Source of the DNA: Roseiarcus sp963742305
Lineage (GTDB): Bacteria; Pseudomonadota; Alphaproteobacteria; Rhizobiales; Beijerinckiaceae
Length of the DNA stretch: 64,000 nucleotides
Assembly: GCA_963742305.1 (NCBI GenBank)
Contig: CAVULN010000024.1
Location: 1-64,000, forward strand
Direction of reading: 5' to 3'
Position numbers and translations under genes: made by a program. The notes beneath the pieces were generated by a model. That model saw nothing but the letters and a program-made list of their open reading frames with translations. It searched no databases and was not told the DNA's origin. The number at the start of each line of letters is the position of its first letter. Within the stretch, counting starts at the first letter, position 1. Positions 48,008-58,074 of this stretch are shown in pieces.

Positions 48008-48898
48008 TCACCGCCCGCGCTTGAGTGCGTCGGCGAGACGCGTCGTCGCCGACCCCGGCTTGAGCGGCTTCTGCTGGCTCTCGTGGGGGGCCCAGGCCGA
48101 GAGCCACACGAGATCGAAAGTCGCGCGCAGGCGCCCGTCCCGATCGGCGAAACGCTCAGCGTAGACGGTGGCGGCGCGCGCCAAAACCTCGCGGCGCAGC
48201 GGTTTGCGGGCGCGTGCGTGAAGCGCGTTCTGTGCGCCCATGGCGCGCAGGTCGGCGAGAAGCGCGAACATATCGGGATAGCGGACGATCGCGCGATCGA
48301 GATCGACGACCGGTAGCGCGAGGCCCGCACGCTGCGCCAGTCCGCCAAGCGCGCGCACGTCGACGAACGGCGCAACCCGCGGGGACGCCCCGCCCAGAAT
48401 CTCGCTCTCGGCTATGGTCAGGCTTTGCCGGAGCTCGGTCAGCGTCTCGCCCCCGATCAGCGCCGCGACCAAGAGGCCATCGTCCTTCAACGCGCGGCGC
48501 ATCTGCATCAGCGCGCCTGGCAGATCGTTCACCGTCTGCAAGGCGAGCAGCGAGACGGCGAGATCGAGGCGGCCGTCCCCCACCGCCAGGCGCTCGAGGT
48601 CGCCGACTGCGGAGAGAAAGTCCCCGTTCCCCAGGCTCGCCGCCGTCGGGGCGACCCGGATGACGCAATCGACCTGTCCCCCCGCGGCAAGCGCCGCCGC
48701 GCCATGCGGTCCAGGCGAGCCGAAGTCCGCGGCAAGCGCGAAGCGCCGTTTGACCAGCGACAGCCGGTCGCCAAGGTCTCCCGCCGCCCTGGCGAGCAGG
48801 AAGTCGGCCCGATCCGCGTCTGGGCGAGCCCAGGCGCGATCGAGGCGGCGATTGGTCAGGTCTCGATCGAAGATCTGCGGCGGCGCAGGATGCGGCAT
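48008..48898 (-). CDS. SAM-dependent methyltransferase-like protein (NDUFAF5/BioC-like)
   Basis: This encodes 296 residues. DFLLARAAGDLGDRLSLVKR near the N-terminus and LDLAVSLLALQTVNDLPGAL, the BioC/NDUFAF5 post-motif, identify the family. MRRALKDDGLLVAALIGGET and GGASPRVAPFVDVRALGGLA are the later blocks. The glycine-rich SAM loop is less clear than usual (ALAADFGSPGPHGAAAL). Mitochondrial NDUFAF5 hydroxylates a complex I subunit, and alphaproteobacterial homologues typically lie beside comF as here, divergently. Confidence 0.82.
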   Translation of the reverse strand: MPHPAPPQIFDRDLTNRRLDRAWARPDADRADFLLARAAGDLGDRLSLVKRRFALAADFGSPGPHGAAALAAGGQVDCVIRVAPTAASLGNGDFLSAVGDLERLAVGDGRLDLAVSLLALQTVNDLPGALMQMRRALKDDGLLVAALIGGETLTELRQSLTIAESEILGGASPRVAPFVDVRALGGLAQRAGLALPVVDLDRAIVRYPDMFALLADLRAMGAQNALHARARKPLRREVLARAATVYAERFADRDGRLRATFDLVWLSAWAPHESQQKPLKPGSATTRLADALKRGR

Positions 48899-48974
48899 CG
48901 GGAGTCCTTGGCCGGACTCCTTATGCGCGAGACCGCCTCTCGCGCAAAGCTTTGATTCGCGCTAACTTCCAGGC

Positions 48975-49769
48975 ATGGACGCGTTTTCGGCGCTTGGCGC
49001 GGATGAGGCCCGGGGCTCCCCTTGGCAGCGCCGCGCTCGCGCGCTCGCCTTGCGCCTGGCCGAAGCCGCGCTCGACACGCTTTATCCGCCCACCTGCCTT
49101 GCTTGCCGCGCCGCGACGGACCGGCACGGGGCGCTCTGCCCGCGCTGCTGGAGCGCGATGCGCTTCATCGAGCGTCCGTTTTGCGAGCGGCTCGGCACCC
49201 CATTCGAGCACGACCTCGGGCAAGGCCTTATCTCGCCACAAGCGATGGCCGACCCGCCGGCGTTCGCCCGGGCCCGGGCGGTGGCCCGGTTCGAGGACGG
49301 ACCGGCGCGCACGCTGGTCCACCGGCTCAAATATTCGGACCGTGCGGAACTCGCCCGGCCGATCGCGCGCTGGATGACCCGCGCCGGCGCCGACGTGCTG
49401 GCGGACGCCGATCTGCTCACCCCGGTGCCTCTCCACGCCCTGCGCCTGTGGCGGCGGCGGTTCAACCAGGCTGCGGCGCTGACCGCCGAGATTTCCCGCC
49501 AGACCGGCAAGCGCTGCGATCTCGCCGCACTTCGGCGGGTCAAGGCGACCAAGAGCCAGGTCGGGTTGAGCCGGGCGCAGAGGGCCGAGAATGTCCAGGG
49601 CGCCTTCCGCGTCTCCGAGGGCGCTACGGTGCGCGGACTTAACGTCGTGCTCGTTGACGATGTCTTGACCTCGGGCGCGACCGCCAACGCCGCGTCCCGG
49701 GCCCTGCTCAGGGCGGGGGCGAAGCGGGTAGACGTGCTCGTGTTCGCCCGGGTTGTGAGCGGCGGGTGA
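48975..49769 (+). CDS. comF: ComF family protein (phosphoribosyltransferase fold)
   Basis: This encodes 264 residues. An N-terminal zinc-like cluster (PTCLACRAATDRHGALCPRC) is followed by ARFEDGPARTLVHRLKYSDR. The PRTase core is LLTPVPLHALRLWRRRFNQA, and the PRPP loop is GLNVVLVDDVLTSGATANAA. ComF acts in DNA uptake in competent bacteria; elsewhere its role is uncertain. Its stop overlaps a GTG upstream of the glutaredoxin, and the two genes plus DUF1178 form a tight cluster common in Alphaproteobacteria. Confidence 0.9.
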   Translation: MDAFSALGADEARGSPWQRRARALALRLAEAALDTLYPPTCLACRAATDRHGALCPRCWSAMRFIERPFCERLGTPFEHDLGQGLISPQAMADPPAFARARAVARFEDGPARTLVHRLKYSDRAELARPIARWMTRAGADVLADADLLTPVPLHALRLWRRRFNQAAALTAEISRQTGKRCDLAALRRVKATKSQVGLSRAQRAENVQGAFRVSEGATVRGLNVVLVDDVLTSGATANAASRALLRAGAKRVDVLVFARVVSGG

Positions 49770-49825
49770 GTTCCCATATAGTACTGGAAAATGCGCGGAA
49801 TCGACGCGCCAAGGATGTTTCGAGC

Positions 49826-50086
49826 GTGCCCCCGGTTGTCATCTATACCAAGTCTACCTGCCCCTACTGCCACTCCGCCAAGGCCCTGTTGCGCGCCAAG
49901 GCGGCGTCTTTCGAAGAAATCGGCGTTGACGGCGATCGCGCCGCCCAGGCGGCGATGGCGGCGCGGGCGAGCGGACGATGGACGGTGCCGCAGATCTTCG
50001 TCGGCGACACCCACGTCGGCGGCTGCGACGATTTGCATGCGCTCGAAGCCGCGGGAGAACTCGATGCGCTGCTCGCGGGGGCGTGA
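49826..50086 (+). CDS. grxC: Glutaredoxin 3
   Basis: This encodes 86 residues from GTG 49826, chosen because PVVIYTKSTCPYCHSAKALL is the normal N-terminus of GrxC. A GTG at 49766 in frame would add 20 unmatched residues and overlap comF (GTGA). The active site is CPYC, the cis-Pro region is RWTVPQIFVGDTHVGG, and the C-terminus has CDDLHALEAAGELDALL. It reduces disulfides with glutathione. It lies 3 bases before the next gene. Confidence 0.94.
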   Translation: MPPVVIYTKSTCPYCHSAKALLRAKAASFEEIGVDGDRAAQAAMAARASGRWTVPQIFVGDTHVGGCDDLHALEAAGELDALLAGA

Positions 50087-50089
50087 ACG

Positions 50090-50524
50090 ATGATCAAATA
50101 CGCGCTCGCCTGCGCCGACGGCCACGCATTCGACAGCTGGTTCCCGGACAGCGCGGCTTACGAGAAGCAGCGCAAGCGGGGCTTTGTCGTCTGCCCCGAA
50201 TGCGGCTCGACCCGCGTCGACAAGGCGATCATGGCCCCGGCCGTGGTCGGGGCTGAGCGCGCCCCGGCCGAAGCAGGCCAGGAGATCGCGGTCGATGACA
50301 AGCGCCGGCGGACGCGCGAATTCTTCCTGCGCATGCGCCGCGAAATCGAGGCCAACACCGACGACGTGGGCGCCAGGTTTCCGCAAGTGGCGAGGGCCAT
50401 CCATCTCGGCGAGGAGCCGGAGCGCGGGATTCGCGGCCGCGCGAGCCTGACCGAGGCCAAGTCGCTCATGGAGGACGGTATCGGTGTGATGCCGATGCCG
50501 TCGCTCGAGGACGAGCTCAACTAA
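50090..50524 (+). CDS. DUF1178 family protein
   Basis: This encodes 144 residues. IKYALACADGHAFDSWFPDS and FVVCPECGSTRVDKAIMAPA (zinc-ribbon-like Cys pair) are the DUF1178 signature. The C-terminal block GARFPQVARAIHLGEEPERG, with IRGRASLTEAKSLMEDGIGV, completes it. Function is unknown; the family is almost confined to Alpha- and Betaproteobacteria and usually follows grxC, as here. Complete. Confidence 0.93.
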   Translation: MIKYALACADGHAFDSWFPDSAAYEKQRKRGFVVCPECGSTRVDKAIMAPAVVGAERAPAEAGQEIAVDDKRRRTREFFLRMRREIEANTDDVGARFPQVARAIHLGEEPERGIRGRASLTEAKSLMEDGIGVMPMPSLEDELN

Positions 50525-50660
50525 AGGGGCGAGCTTCTTTCCCTTGAGGGAGAAGACGGCGGGCGAAGGCAGACGGATGAAGGACCGCGCCCAATGCGGG
50601 AGGCCGTTTCTCGGTCGGATTCACTCCGGCGCCCATTAGGACAGGACAGCGATCCGCCCG

Positions 50661-51473
50661 CTATTTCTCCTCGATGCGGAATTGCTCCGCCTCGACGACC
50701 GTGGTGCCGATCATCGTCCTGACCGAGACGCGGAAAGGAAACAGCACATGGTCGCTCATGATCGGCGCGAGCCACACTTCGAGGTCCCTGTTGTCGGCCA
50801 TGAATTTGGTCGCCGGCCGGTTGCGCTGATGGCCGGATATCGGGACGTAGCGCGCCGCGCAGACCACGACCGGACCCTTGTAGCCTTTCGCCGACACTGT
50901 GCGCTCGCCGACATAGGAGAGCGTGATGTCGAACCGCGTATAGCCGTCGAAGATCGGAATCGTGCGGTCGCACGCGGCGGGCGACAGCATCGGGCCCGAG
51001 GCTGGCGCCGGAATGACGACCGCGCCGACCGGATCGACAACGCCGCGCTTGTCGTCGGGACCAAGCGGAATCCGATCCGGCTTGTCCTGGAACGGCGGGG
51101 AGATGTCGACACCGGTGACCGTGTTGCCGGCGAGCGCCATGCGAATCGTGCGGGTCATGTGCGAATCCGCGGCGATGGTGGCGAAAGTCGCGGGCGAAAC
51201 GTGCCCTTGCACGATTGCGCCCTTGCCCGCCGACGCGCCGTGCGCGTTGGTGAACAGTTTGGCGACGCCGGTCAGTTTCGCATTGCCAACGATCGAGTAG
51301 CTGGTCGGGGTGAGGTCGGCGTCGAGATGGACGGCGCCGATCGGAAGGCCGATCAACGACACACGGTAGCTCGCATGGAGCACGTCGGCGTGGGCGCCCG
51401 CGGCCCAGGTGAGCGCCGCCGTCATTCCGACGGCGCCCAGTCGCAAGCGCGCCCATGCGCATCGCGGCGCCAT
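50661..51473 (-). CDS. DUF3108 domain exported protein
   Basis: ATG 51473 gives 270 residues. A signal peptide (RLGAVGMTAALTWAAGAHA) is followed by the DUF3108 beta-rich domain: LHASYRVSLIGLPIGAVHLD, GNAKLTGVAKLFTNAHGASA, TIPIFDGYTRFDITLSYVGE and KFMADNRDLEVWLAPIMSDH. The role is unknown. These proteins are periplasmic and are thought to bind a lipid or small hydrophobic ligand. The stop lies about 135 bases from the DUF1178 stop on the other strand (convergent). Confidence 0.9.
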   Translation of the reverse strand: MAPRCAWARLRLGAVGMTAALTWAAGAHADVLHASYRVSLIGLPIGAVHLDADLTPTSYSIVGNAKLTGVAKLFTNAHGASAGKGAIVQGHVSPATFATIAADSHMTRTIRMALAGNTVTGVDISPPFQDKPDRIPLGPDDKRGVVDPVGAVVIPAPASGPMLSPAACDRTIPIFDGYTRFDITLSYVGERTVSAKGYKGPVVVCAARYVPISGHQRNRPATKFMADNRDLEVWLAPIMSDHVLFPFRVSVRTMIGTTVVEAEQFRIEEK

Positions 51474-51644
51474 CGTTTCAAATCTCCAGACCAAGCGTCG
51501 GCAGCGCATTGAACGGAGAATTGCGCAAGAATTCCGGCGCCAATGCGCCGACTTAGGGGCGCAGGCCGCCCGCAGCAAAAAAGTCCTCCCGCCCCCGTGT
51601 CAAGACCTTGCGGCGGGCCCGCGCGCGGACTTAACATCCCCTCC

Positions 51645-52151
51645 ATGGTCGAGACGGTTATCTCCATTCGCGCGGCGCGACTGGGCGACGAGGGCGAAAT
51701 CGCCTCGGTGCACGACGCGGCATGGCGCGAGGCCTATCGGGGCGTCATCCCGGGCCAGGAGCTTGAGCGGATGATCGCGCGGAGGGGCCCGGCGTGGTGG
51801 CGCCTCGCCATCGCGCGGCGGACGCCGCTTCTGGTGCTCGAATTCGCCGATTCGATCGTCGGCTATGTCAGCTATGGGCGCAATCGCGTGCCGGCCCTCG
51901 GCTACGGCGGTGAGATCTTCGAACTCTACCTCGCGCCGGAGTGCCAGGGCTGCGGGTTCGGCCGGCGCATGTTCGACGCGGCGCGGAAGGATCTGGCCGG
52001 CCATGGATTGTCGAACCTCGTCGTGTGGGCGCTGGCCGACAACGAGCGGGCGGTCGGATTCTACCAAAGGCTTGGCGGCCGGGTCCTGCGCCGCGCGCGA
52101 GAGACGTTTGGCGGCCAGCAGCGCGATCGAATCGCTTTCGGCTTCGGCTGA
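51645..52151 (+). CDS. GNAT family N-acetyltransferase
   Basis: This encodes 168 residues from ATG 51645; the frame upstream is non-conserved. VISIRAARLGDEGEIASVHD and AAWREAYRGVIPGQEL are typical of the RimI-like/spermidine group. IFELYLAPECQGCGFGRRMF is the acetyl-CoA loop (Q/R-x-x-G-x-G). VVWALADNERAVGFYQRLGG closes the fold. The acceptor is not known. It is divergent from the DUF3108 gene and upstream of ppa. Confidence 0.88.
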   Translation: MVETVISIRAARLGDEGEIASVHDAAWREAYRGVIPGQELERMIARRGPAWWRLAIARRTPLLVLEFADSIVGYVSYGRNRVPALGYGGEIFELYLAPECQGCGFGRRMFDAARKDLAGHGLSNLVVWALADNERAVGFYQRLGGRVLRRARETFGGQQRDRIAFGFG

Positions 52152-52241
52152 AGGTTCGCTCCTCATTGAGGATGGAATGACGCGCCGCTGACGTCGCCCA
52201 CGACGGGCGATCGAAGTGGGATGCGATTTGGGAGGGGCGAC

Positions 52242-52796
52242 GTGAACCTGAACGCCATCTCGATCGGCAAGAACCCGCCCCACGACGTCAATGTCGTCAT
52301 CGAGGTGCCCATCGGCGGCGAACCGATCAAATATGAGATGGACAAGGAGAGCGGCGCGCTTCAGGTCGATCGCTTTCTCTATACCTCGATGCGCTATCCG
52401 GGGAATTACGGCTTCGTCCCCCATACGCTCTCCGACGATGGCGACCCCTGCGACGTGATCGTCGCCAACACCCGCGCGATCATTCCCGGCGCGGTGATGA
52501 GCTGCCGGATCGTCGGCGTTCTCCTGATGGAGGACGAGGCGGGGGGCGACGAGAAGCTCCTGGCCGTGCCGTCGGCGAAGCTCACCCAGCGTTACGCACA
52601 TGTGAAGAACTTCTCCGACCTGCCCTCGATCACGCTCCAGCAGATCGAGCACTTTTTCGCCCATTACAAGGATCTCGAACCCAACAAGTGGGTCAAGATC
52701 GTTCGCTGGGGCGACGCGGACGAAGCGCGCGCGCTGCTCCTCGAAGGCATCGAGCGGGCGAGGAAGAAATCGGGCGCGAAGCAGGCCAAGAGCTGA
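52242..52796 (+). CDS. ppa: Inorganic pyrophosphatase
   Basis: This encodes 184 residues from GTG 52242 with GGGAGGGG just upstream; ATG 52221 is less likely. VNVVIEVPIGGEPIKYEMDK, YPGNYGFVPHTLSDDGDPCD (metal Asp motif DxDPxD) and HYKDLEPNKWVKIVRWGDAD are the family I soluble pyrophosphatase signature. It removes pyrophosphate from biosynthetic reactions. The sequence is complete and conserved. It is monocistronic; the next 650 bases contain an insertion-sequence remnant. Confidence 0.97.
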   Translation: MNLNAISIGKNPPHDVNVVIEVPIGGEPIKYEMDKESGALQVDRFLYTSMRYPGNYGFVPHTLSDDGDPCDVIVANTRAIIPGAVMSCRIVGVLLMEDEAGGDEKLLAVPSAKLTQRYAHVKNFSDLPSITLQQIEHFFAHYKDLEPNKWVKIVRWGDADEARALLLEGIERARKKSGAKQAKS

Positions 52797-52982
52797 ACGG
52801 CGTCTCAGCCGGCAAGCCGGCGCCCGCGCGCCCGCGATGGATCGTGCCGTCAACGTTCCGGGATCAGCTTGTGCTCCCGCGACGGCTTCTGGTCGCGTGC
52901 GGACCTATGTGCCGACCGCGGCAATCCTCGGCGGCAGCGACAGATTGCCGGACATCGTGCGGCAGTAACCCTCGAACGACAC

Positions 52983-53175
52983 ACCCCATGGACTTACGAA
53001 TAGCACGTTCATTCCGCAATGCCGGCGCAAGGCGTTGTATCAGGAACTGCGTTGGTATTCGTGGAAAGTAGTCGGTGGCTCGCGCTGCAGAAAGAATCGA
53101 AAGTCGATGAATGGCGTTTGGCGGCCGACCATGTCTACATGCTGTTGTCGATTCCGCCGAAATACGATGACAATC
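52983..53175 (+). pseudogene. IS200/IS605 TnpA remnant
   Basis: One frame reads FIPQCRRKALYQELRWYSWK and a second reads LALQKESKVDEWRLAADHVY then MLLSIPPKY. Together they match the middle of IS200-type tyrosine transposases. HVYML represents the HUH (His-x-His) motif, here with the second His changed to Tyr, so it is inactive even apart from the frame change. About one third of the gene remains, with no ends recognised. It lies between ppa and the groESL promoter, where it could have altered upstream regulation. Confidence 0.65.
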
Positions 53176-53330
53176 CGCGTCGAACGGCGATTGGTAGTCC
53201 GGAGAGCCGGAGAAATCCTAACGTTTCGCTTCAGCTATTCTCGTTGGTACAAGTTTTTTGACTTTCAATAGGGGACCATTTCTTCATATTCTCTTATGTA
53301 GGCCTTCGATCGTTCTATAGGAAATATATC

Positions 53331-53357
53331 TTGGCACTCGCTTGTAATGAGTGCCAA
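53331..53357 (+). promoter_or_regulatory. CIRCE operator (HrcA)
   Basis: TTGGCACTC at 53331-53339 and GAGTGCCAA at 53349-53357 are exact inverted repeats with a 9-base spacer. This equals the CIRCE consensus TTAGCACTC-N9-GAGTGCTAA with one symmetric change. It lies 94 bases before the groES ATG. HrcA binds CIRCE to repress groESL until heat shock. A possible -35 (TTGACT, 53258-53263) precedes it; no clear -10 was seen. Confidence 0.92.
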
Positions 53358-53450
53358 CGATAGCCACATCCGGAACGTCGTCAGATTGCCGTCAGGGGCC
53401 AGGGCATGATCCCAGGCCGGCGAAGCAGCTCGGCTGAAAGCGAATGCTCC

Positions 53451-53765
53451 ATGAAATTTCGTCCGTTACACGACCGCGTCGTCGTCCGCCGCATTGAGGC
53501 CGACGCCAAGACGAAGGGCGGCGTCATCATCCCCGACACCGTCAAGGAAAAGCCGCAGGAGGGCGAAGTTGTCGCGGTCGGACCCGGTGGCCGCGACGAG
53601 AATGGCAAGATCACGCCGACAGAGCTCAAGCCGGGCGAGCGCGTCCTGTTCGGCAAGTGGTCAGGCACTGAGGTCAAGATCGACGGCGAGGAGCTCCTGA
53701 TCATGAAGGAGACCGACGTCATGGGCGTGATTGAAGGCGCGACCGCGTCGAAGAAGGCCGCCTAA
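53451..53765 (+). CDS. groES: Co-chaperonin GroES
   Basis: This encodes 104 residues from ATG 53451; the frame from 53406 is an artefact. MKFRPLHDRVVVRRIEADAK is the canonical start. KTKGGVIIPDTVKEKPQEGE is the mobile loop, VVAVGPGGRDENG and VLFGKWSGTEVKIDGEELLI the barrel. It caps the GroEL chamber. The stop precedes groEL by 34 bases, and both are controlled by the CIRCE element upstream. Confidence 0.97.
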   Translation: MKFRPLHDRVVVRRIEADAKTKGGVIIPDTVKEKPQEGEVVAVGPGGRDENGKITPTELKPGERVLFGKWSGTEVKIDGEELLIMKETDVMGVIEGATASKKAA

Positions 53766-53799
53766 TTCCCCCTTTCCCAGAATTGAAGGATCCAAACTC

Positions 53800-55443
<1,644 letters not shown>

Positions 55444-55510
55444 CCGCCCTATAAACGAAGACCGGGCCTCGGCGACGGCTCCAATGCGATGTGTCGCCCA
55501 ATGCTCAGAA

Positions 55511-55531
55511 GGGGCGGAATCCTTCCGCCCC
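55511..55531 (+). terminator. Hairpin after groEL
   Basis: GGGGCGGAA (55511-55519) pairs perfectly with TTCCGCCCC (55523-55531) across a 3-base loop, 68 bases after the groEL stop. It lacks a T-run (CTATTGGG follows). It could be a weak terminator or an mRNA-stabilising stem. It also lies only 19 bases before the next start codon. Confidence 0.5.
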
Positions 55532-55549
55532 TATTGGGAGGAGAGGCTC

Positions 55550-55915
55550 ATGCAAAACGCAGCCTGGTATCAGGGGGACTCGCTCAAGCGACTCCTGCAA
55601 GGCGCGGCCGTCGGCGTCGTCGCGACTGTCACCGTCGGCTTCGGCTGGGGCGGGTGGATGCTCGCAAGCTCCGCGAAGACGCTCGCGGACAATACAGCGA
55701 GCAGCGCGGTGGTTGCCGCGGTCGCGCCGATCTGCGTCGACCAGTTCCAACGGAGCGCGGACGCCGCCGTCAATCTGACGACGCTGAAAAAGACCGACTC
55801 CTGGCAACAGGCGGCCTATGTCGACAAAGGCGGCTGGGCAGTCATGCCCGGCAGCAAGACCGCCGATTCCGGCGTGCCCCAGGCATGCGCCGCTCTGCTC
55901 AGCAGTCTGAAATAG
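55550..55915 (+). CDS. Hypothetical exported or membrane-anchored protein
   Basis: ATG 55550 has GGGAGGAGAGG upstream and gives 121 residues. A single hydrophobic helix (RLLQGAAVGVVATVTVGFGW) is followed by a soluble domain: LADNTASSAVVAAVAPICVD, QFQRSADAAVNLTTLKKTDS, KGGWAVMPGSKTADSGVPQA. Two cysteines (ICVD, QACA) could form a disulfide outside the membrane. Small proteins with this pattern occur in Rhizobiales, but no named domain is recognised. It follows groEL and might be induced with it. Confidence 0.65.
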   Translation: MQNAAWYQGDSLKRLLQGAAVGVVATVTVGFGWGGWMLASSAKTLADNTASSAVVAAVAPICVDQFQRSADAAVNLTTLKKTDSWQQAAYVDKGGWAVMPGSKTADSGVPQACAALLSSLK

Positions 55916-55994
55916 GCTGGTTGGCAAAGCCGAACCGGCGATCGACGGTCGGCGCCAGTTCGCGCCGATCGCCCTGTTTACGGGCTAGCGATCA

Positions 55995-56858
55995 GTGCTG
56001 ATAAATTACGGCTACGAAATCACGATCACTTGCGCGCAGCCGACCCCGATGGTCTGCCTTATGTCGGTGAGCGGAGATCGCAAGCGTGACATTCGCGTCG
56101 CCGAAAGGACGTTTACGACGCCAATCATCGCGACGACGACCTATGTCGACTCGTTCGGCAATCGTTGTCGCAGACTCACGGCGCCCCGCGGCGACTTCAC
56201 AATTTGGGGTGACGCTACGATCGAAGACGACGGCAAGATTGATCCGGCGAACTTTTCCGCATGTGAAGTCCCGGTCGCGGAACTCCCCGATTCATGCCTC
56301 CTTTATCTGATGGGGAGTTGATATTGCGAAACCGACAAGCTGAGCCAGACGGCTTGGGATCTGTTCGGCACAATCCGGCCTGGCTGGGGACGCGTGCAGG
56401 CCGTATGCGATTTTGTCCATCGGCACATCAAGTTTGACTATATGCAGGCGCGGTCGACGCGAACGGCGCTCGAAACCTTCGAGGAGCGGAGTGGAGTGTG
56501 CCGCGATTTCGCCCATCTCGCCCTGACGTTTTGCCGATGCCTCAACATTCCGGCTCGTTACGTGAACGGCCATCTTGGCGATATCGGCGTGCCCGTTGTC
56601 GATCCGATGGATTTCAGCGCATGGATCGAGGTGTACCTTGACGGATCGTGGTGGACGTTCGATCCCCGCAACAATGTGCCACGGATAGGCCGGATCGCTG
56701 TCGCGCGAGGCCGGGACGCGGCGGATGTCCCGCTCATCAACTCGTTCGGACCGCACGTCCTGAAGTCGTTTCGGGTCTGGACCTACGAGGTCTTTGACCA
56801 GCAAACGAGCGCGCTTGACGCAGACTCCAGCCGGCCGGCTTCCGGCGTCAGGGCCTGA
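55995..56858 (+). pseudogene. Transglutaminase-like protein interrupted by one in-frame TGA
   Basis: From GTG 55995 the frame reads LINYGYEITITCAQPTPMVC, the N-domain of bacterial transglutaminase-like proteins. It stops at TGA 56319-56321 (LYLMGS-stop) and continues in the same frame YCETDKLSQTAWDLFGTI, VQAVCDFVHRHIKFDYMQAR, ERSGVCRDFAHLALTFCRCL (catalytic Cys), ARYVNGHL and DFSAWIEVYLDGSWWTFDPR (His/Asp). Relatives have an Arg codon at the stop (GSRYCETD), so a single C-to-T change of CGA explains it. The remainder is intact, implying a recent event, a read error or readthrough. Confidence 0.8.
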
Positions 56859-57032
56859 CGCCCCACTTGATGTTTCCGGGCCTTGATGACTGGCCCACGG
56901 TGCAGGCCGGGCACGCGCGCAGGCGCACACGGGGTGGCGGCTTTCGCTATTCGCGCCCGAGCCGCCCCTCAGCTCGAAAGGATGGCGAAAGACAACGAGC
57001 GTATTGCCGACGCGTGTGACGTTGGCGCTAGA

Positions 57033-57284
57033 CTAGGCGGCCGGCCGCCGGAGCGAGGAAAAATCACCGGCGTCGTACAGGCGACGAATCTGATCGCCGC
57101 CGTATCTCTCTCCGTCGACTTCAAGAATGGCGCCGATGAGAAGTTCGCGCGGCAGCTCCTCAACCGCGAAGCGAATGGCGTCCGCCGCCAAGGCAAATCG
57201 TCTGTACCCAAATCGTTGGTGCGGCGATTTGCGAAGTCGCGGCGGGAACAGCTCCGCCTCAGCGTTGTAATCGAACGTGGCCAT
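57033..57284 (-). CDS. Conserved small hypothetical protein
   Basis: This encodes 83 residues: MATFDYNAEAELFPPRLRKS, then YRRFALAADAIRFAVEELPR, LLIGAILEVDGERYGGDQIR and RLYDAGDF. I recognise this pattern as a small protein common in Rhizobiales, of unknown function and without membrane segments. The YRRFA-AADAIRFA-EEL block is the most conserved part in memory. It is well formed here, with no frameshift. It is flanked by the broken transglutaminase gene and a small unassigned ORF. Confidence 0.7.
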   Translation of the reverse strand: MATFDYNAEAELFPPRLRKSPHQRFGYRRFALAADAIRFAVEELPRELLIGAILEVDGERYGGDQIRRLYDAGDFSSLRRPAA

Positions 57285-57350
57285 GGTGCGCTCCGCCGGT
57301 GCGTGATTGCCAGGGCCGCAGGAATGCGGCCCTGATGCGAGATCAAATGC

Positions 57351-57506
57351 TCAGATTGGGCAGCCCTTGATCAGGGCGTCAACATCGCGGTGCGCGACGG
57401 ACTTTTCCTCGCAGCCGGAGATGAGGGCGGGGGTGTCATTGAAGTATCTCCGAAATATCGAGCAAATAATCGTCCGAACGTTTGATATATGATCAAACCA
57501 CTGCAA
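57351..57506 (-). CDS. Candidate small ORF (TTG start)
   Basis: This encodes 51 residues from TTG 57506: LQWFDHISNVRTIICSIFRR, then YFNDTPALISGCEEKSVAHR and DVDALIKGCPI. There is no ATG. The C-terminal part (EEKSVAHRDVDALIKGCPI) has protein-like composition. No family can be named and no ribosome site is clear. It is kept as a candidate only. Confidence 0.3.
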   Translation of the reverse strand: MQWFDHISNVRTIICSIFRRYFNDTPALISGCEEKSVAHRDVDALIKGCPI

Positions 57507-57837
57507 AACAAGTCACTGGCGCAGAGTTAATTTACGAACCGCGCCATGGATGATGATTGATCATCAGCGCCATCGGCGTGATCGCGCTCTGGCGCTTTCC
57601 TCTGGATCCTTCCGATCCTCCGTCAAGCGCGTGCTGACGCACGAGGGTGAAAGCGACAACGGGCCGGGTTGATCAAAGCGGCGCCGACTGTGAATCCACC
57701 TGGAACGCGAAGCGTCGGTAATGATTAGGTCCTCAGTCCGGAAGCTGATAGCGTACTTGCCATCATCGATATCGATGACTGAGAGCGAACGCGCAAGGAA
57801 AAGCGCGAACTCCCTCGTCCAAGTGGGGAGTTGCATC
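57507..57837. other. Intergenic, one unsupported minus ORF
   Basis: This 331-base gap contains an AT-rich segment at 57480-57560 (ATATATGATCAAACC) that may be a promoter. A 91-residue minus-strand frame at 57564-57839 (LSVIDIDDGKYAISFRTEDL) has no recognised family and no ribosome site, so it is not called. Confidence 0.35.
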
Positions 57838-58074
57838 ATGCGGTGCTATTTCATGCGCGGCGGCCAAATTGAGGCTGTCGAGGAACTCGGCAAACTCTCC
57901 GATGGCGAGGCGATTGCAAAGGCTCATGCGCTGTTTTCAGAGCGCAAGCTTCTTTTCGAAGGCTTCGAGCTGTGGGATCGCACGCGCGTGCTTATCCGCT
58001 ATCCCGAGCCGGTCGCCCCAAACAACGTCGCGGTCTGGCCCCTTCATAGGGGCTTGAGACGCGCAGCCTCTTAG
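57838..58074 (+). CDS. Conserved small hypothetical protein
   Basis: ATG 57838 gives 78 residues: MRCYFMRGGQIEAVEELGKL, SDGEAIAKAHALFSERKLLF and EGFELWDRTRVLIRYPE. This resembles a family of about 60-70 residue proteins frequent in Bradyrhizobium-like genomes; its function is unknown. The last 16 residues (VAPNNVAVWPLHRGLRRAAS) do not fit the family and may be a replaced tail, since IS3 sequence begins about 100 bases downstream. Confidence 0.6.
   Translation: MRCYFMRGGQIEAVEELGKLSDGEAIAKAHALFSERKLLFEGFELWDRTRVLIRYPEPVAPNNVAVWPLHRGLRRAAS

Noticed and set aside
46456..48375. A 639-residue minus frame suggesting a leuC with a long N-terminal extension
   Set aside because: The first 171 residues are low-complexity Arg/Ser/Pro sequence overlapping the methyltransferase gene; leuC starts normally at 47862 with a ribosome site.
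57564..57839. A 91-residue minus ORF
   Set aside because: It has no start signal and no family; the C-terminal half is Arg/Ser-rich filler, although the first 35 residues look protein-like.
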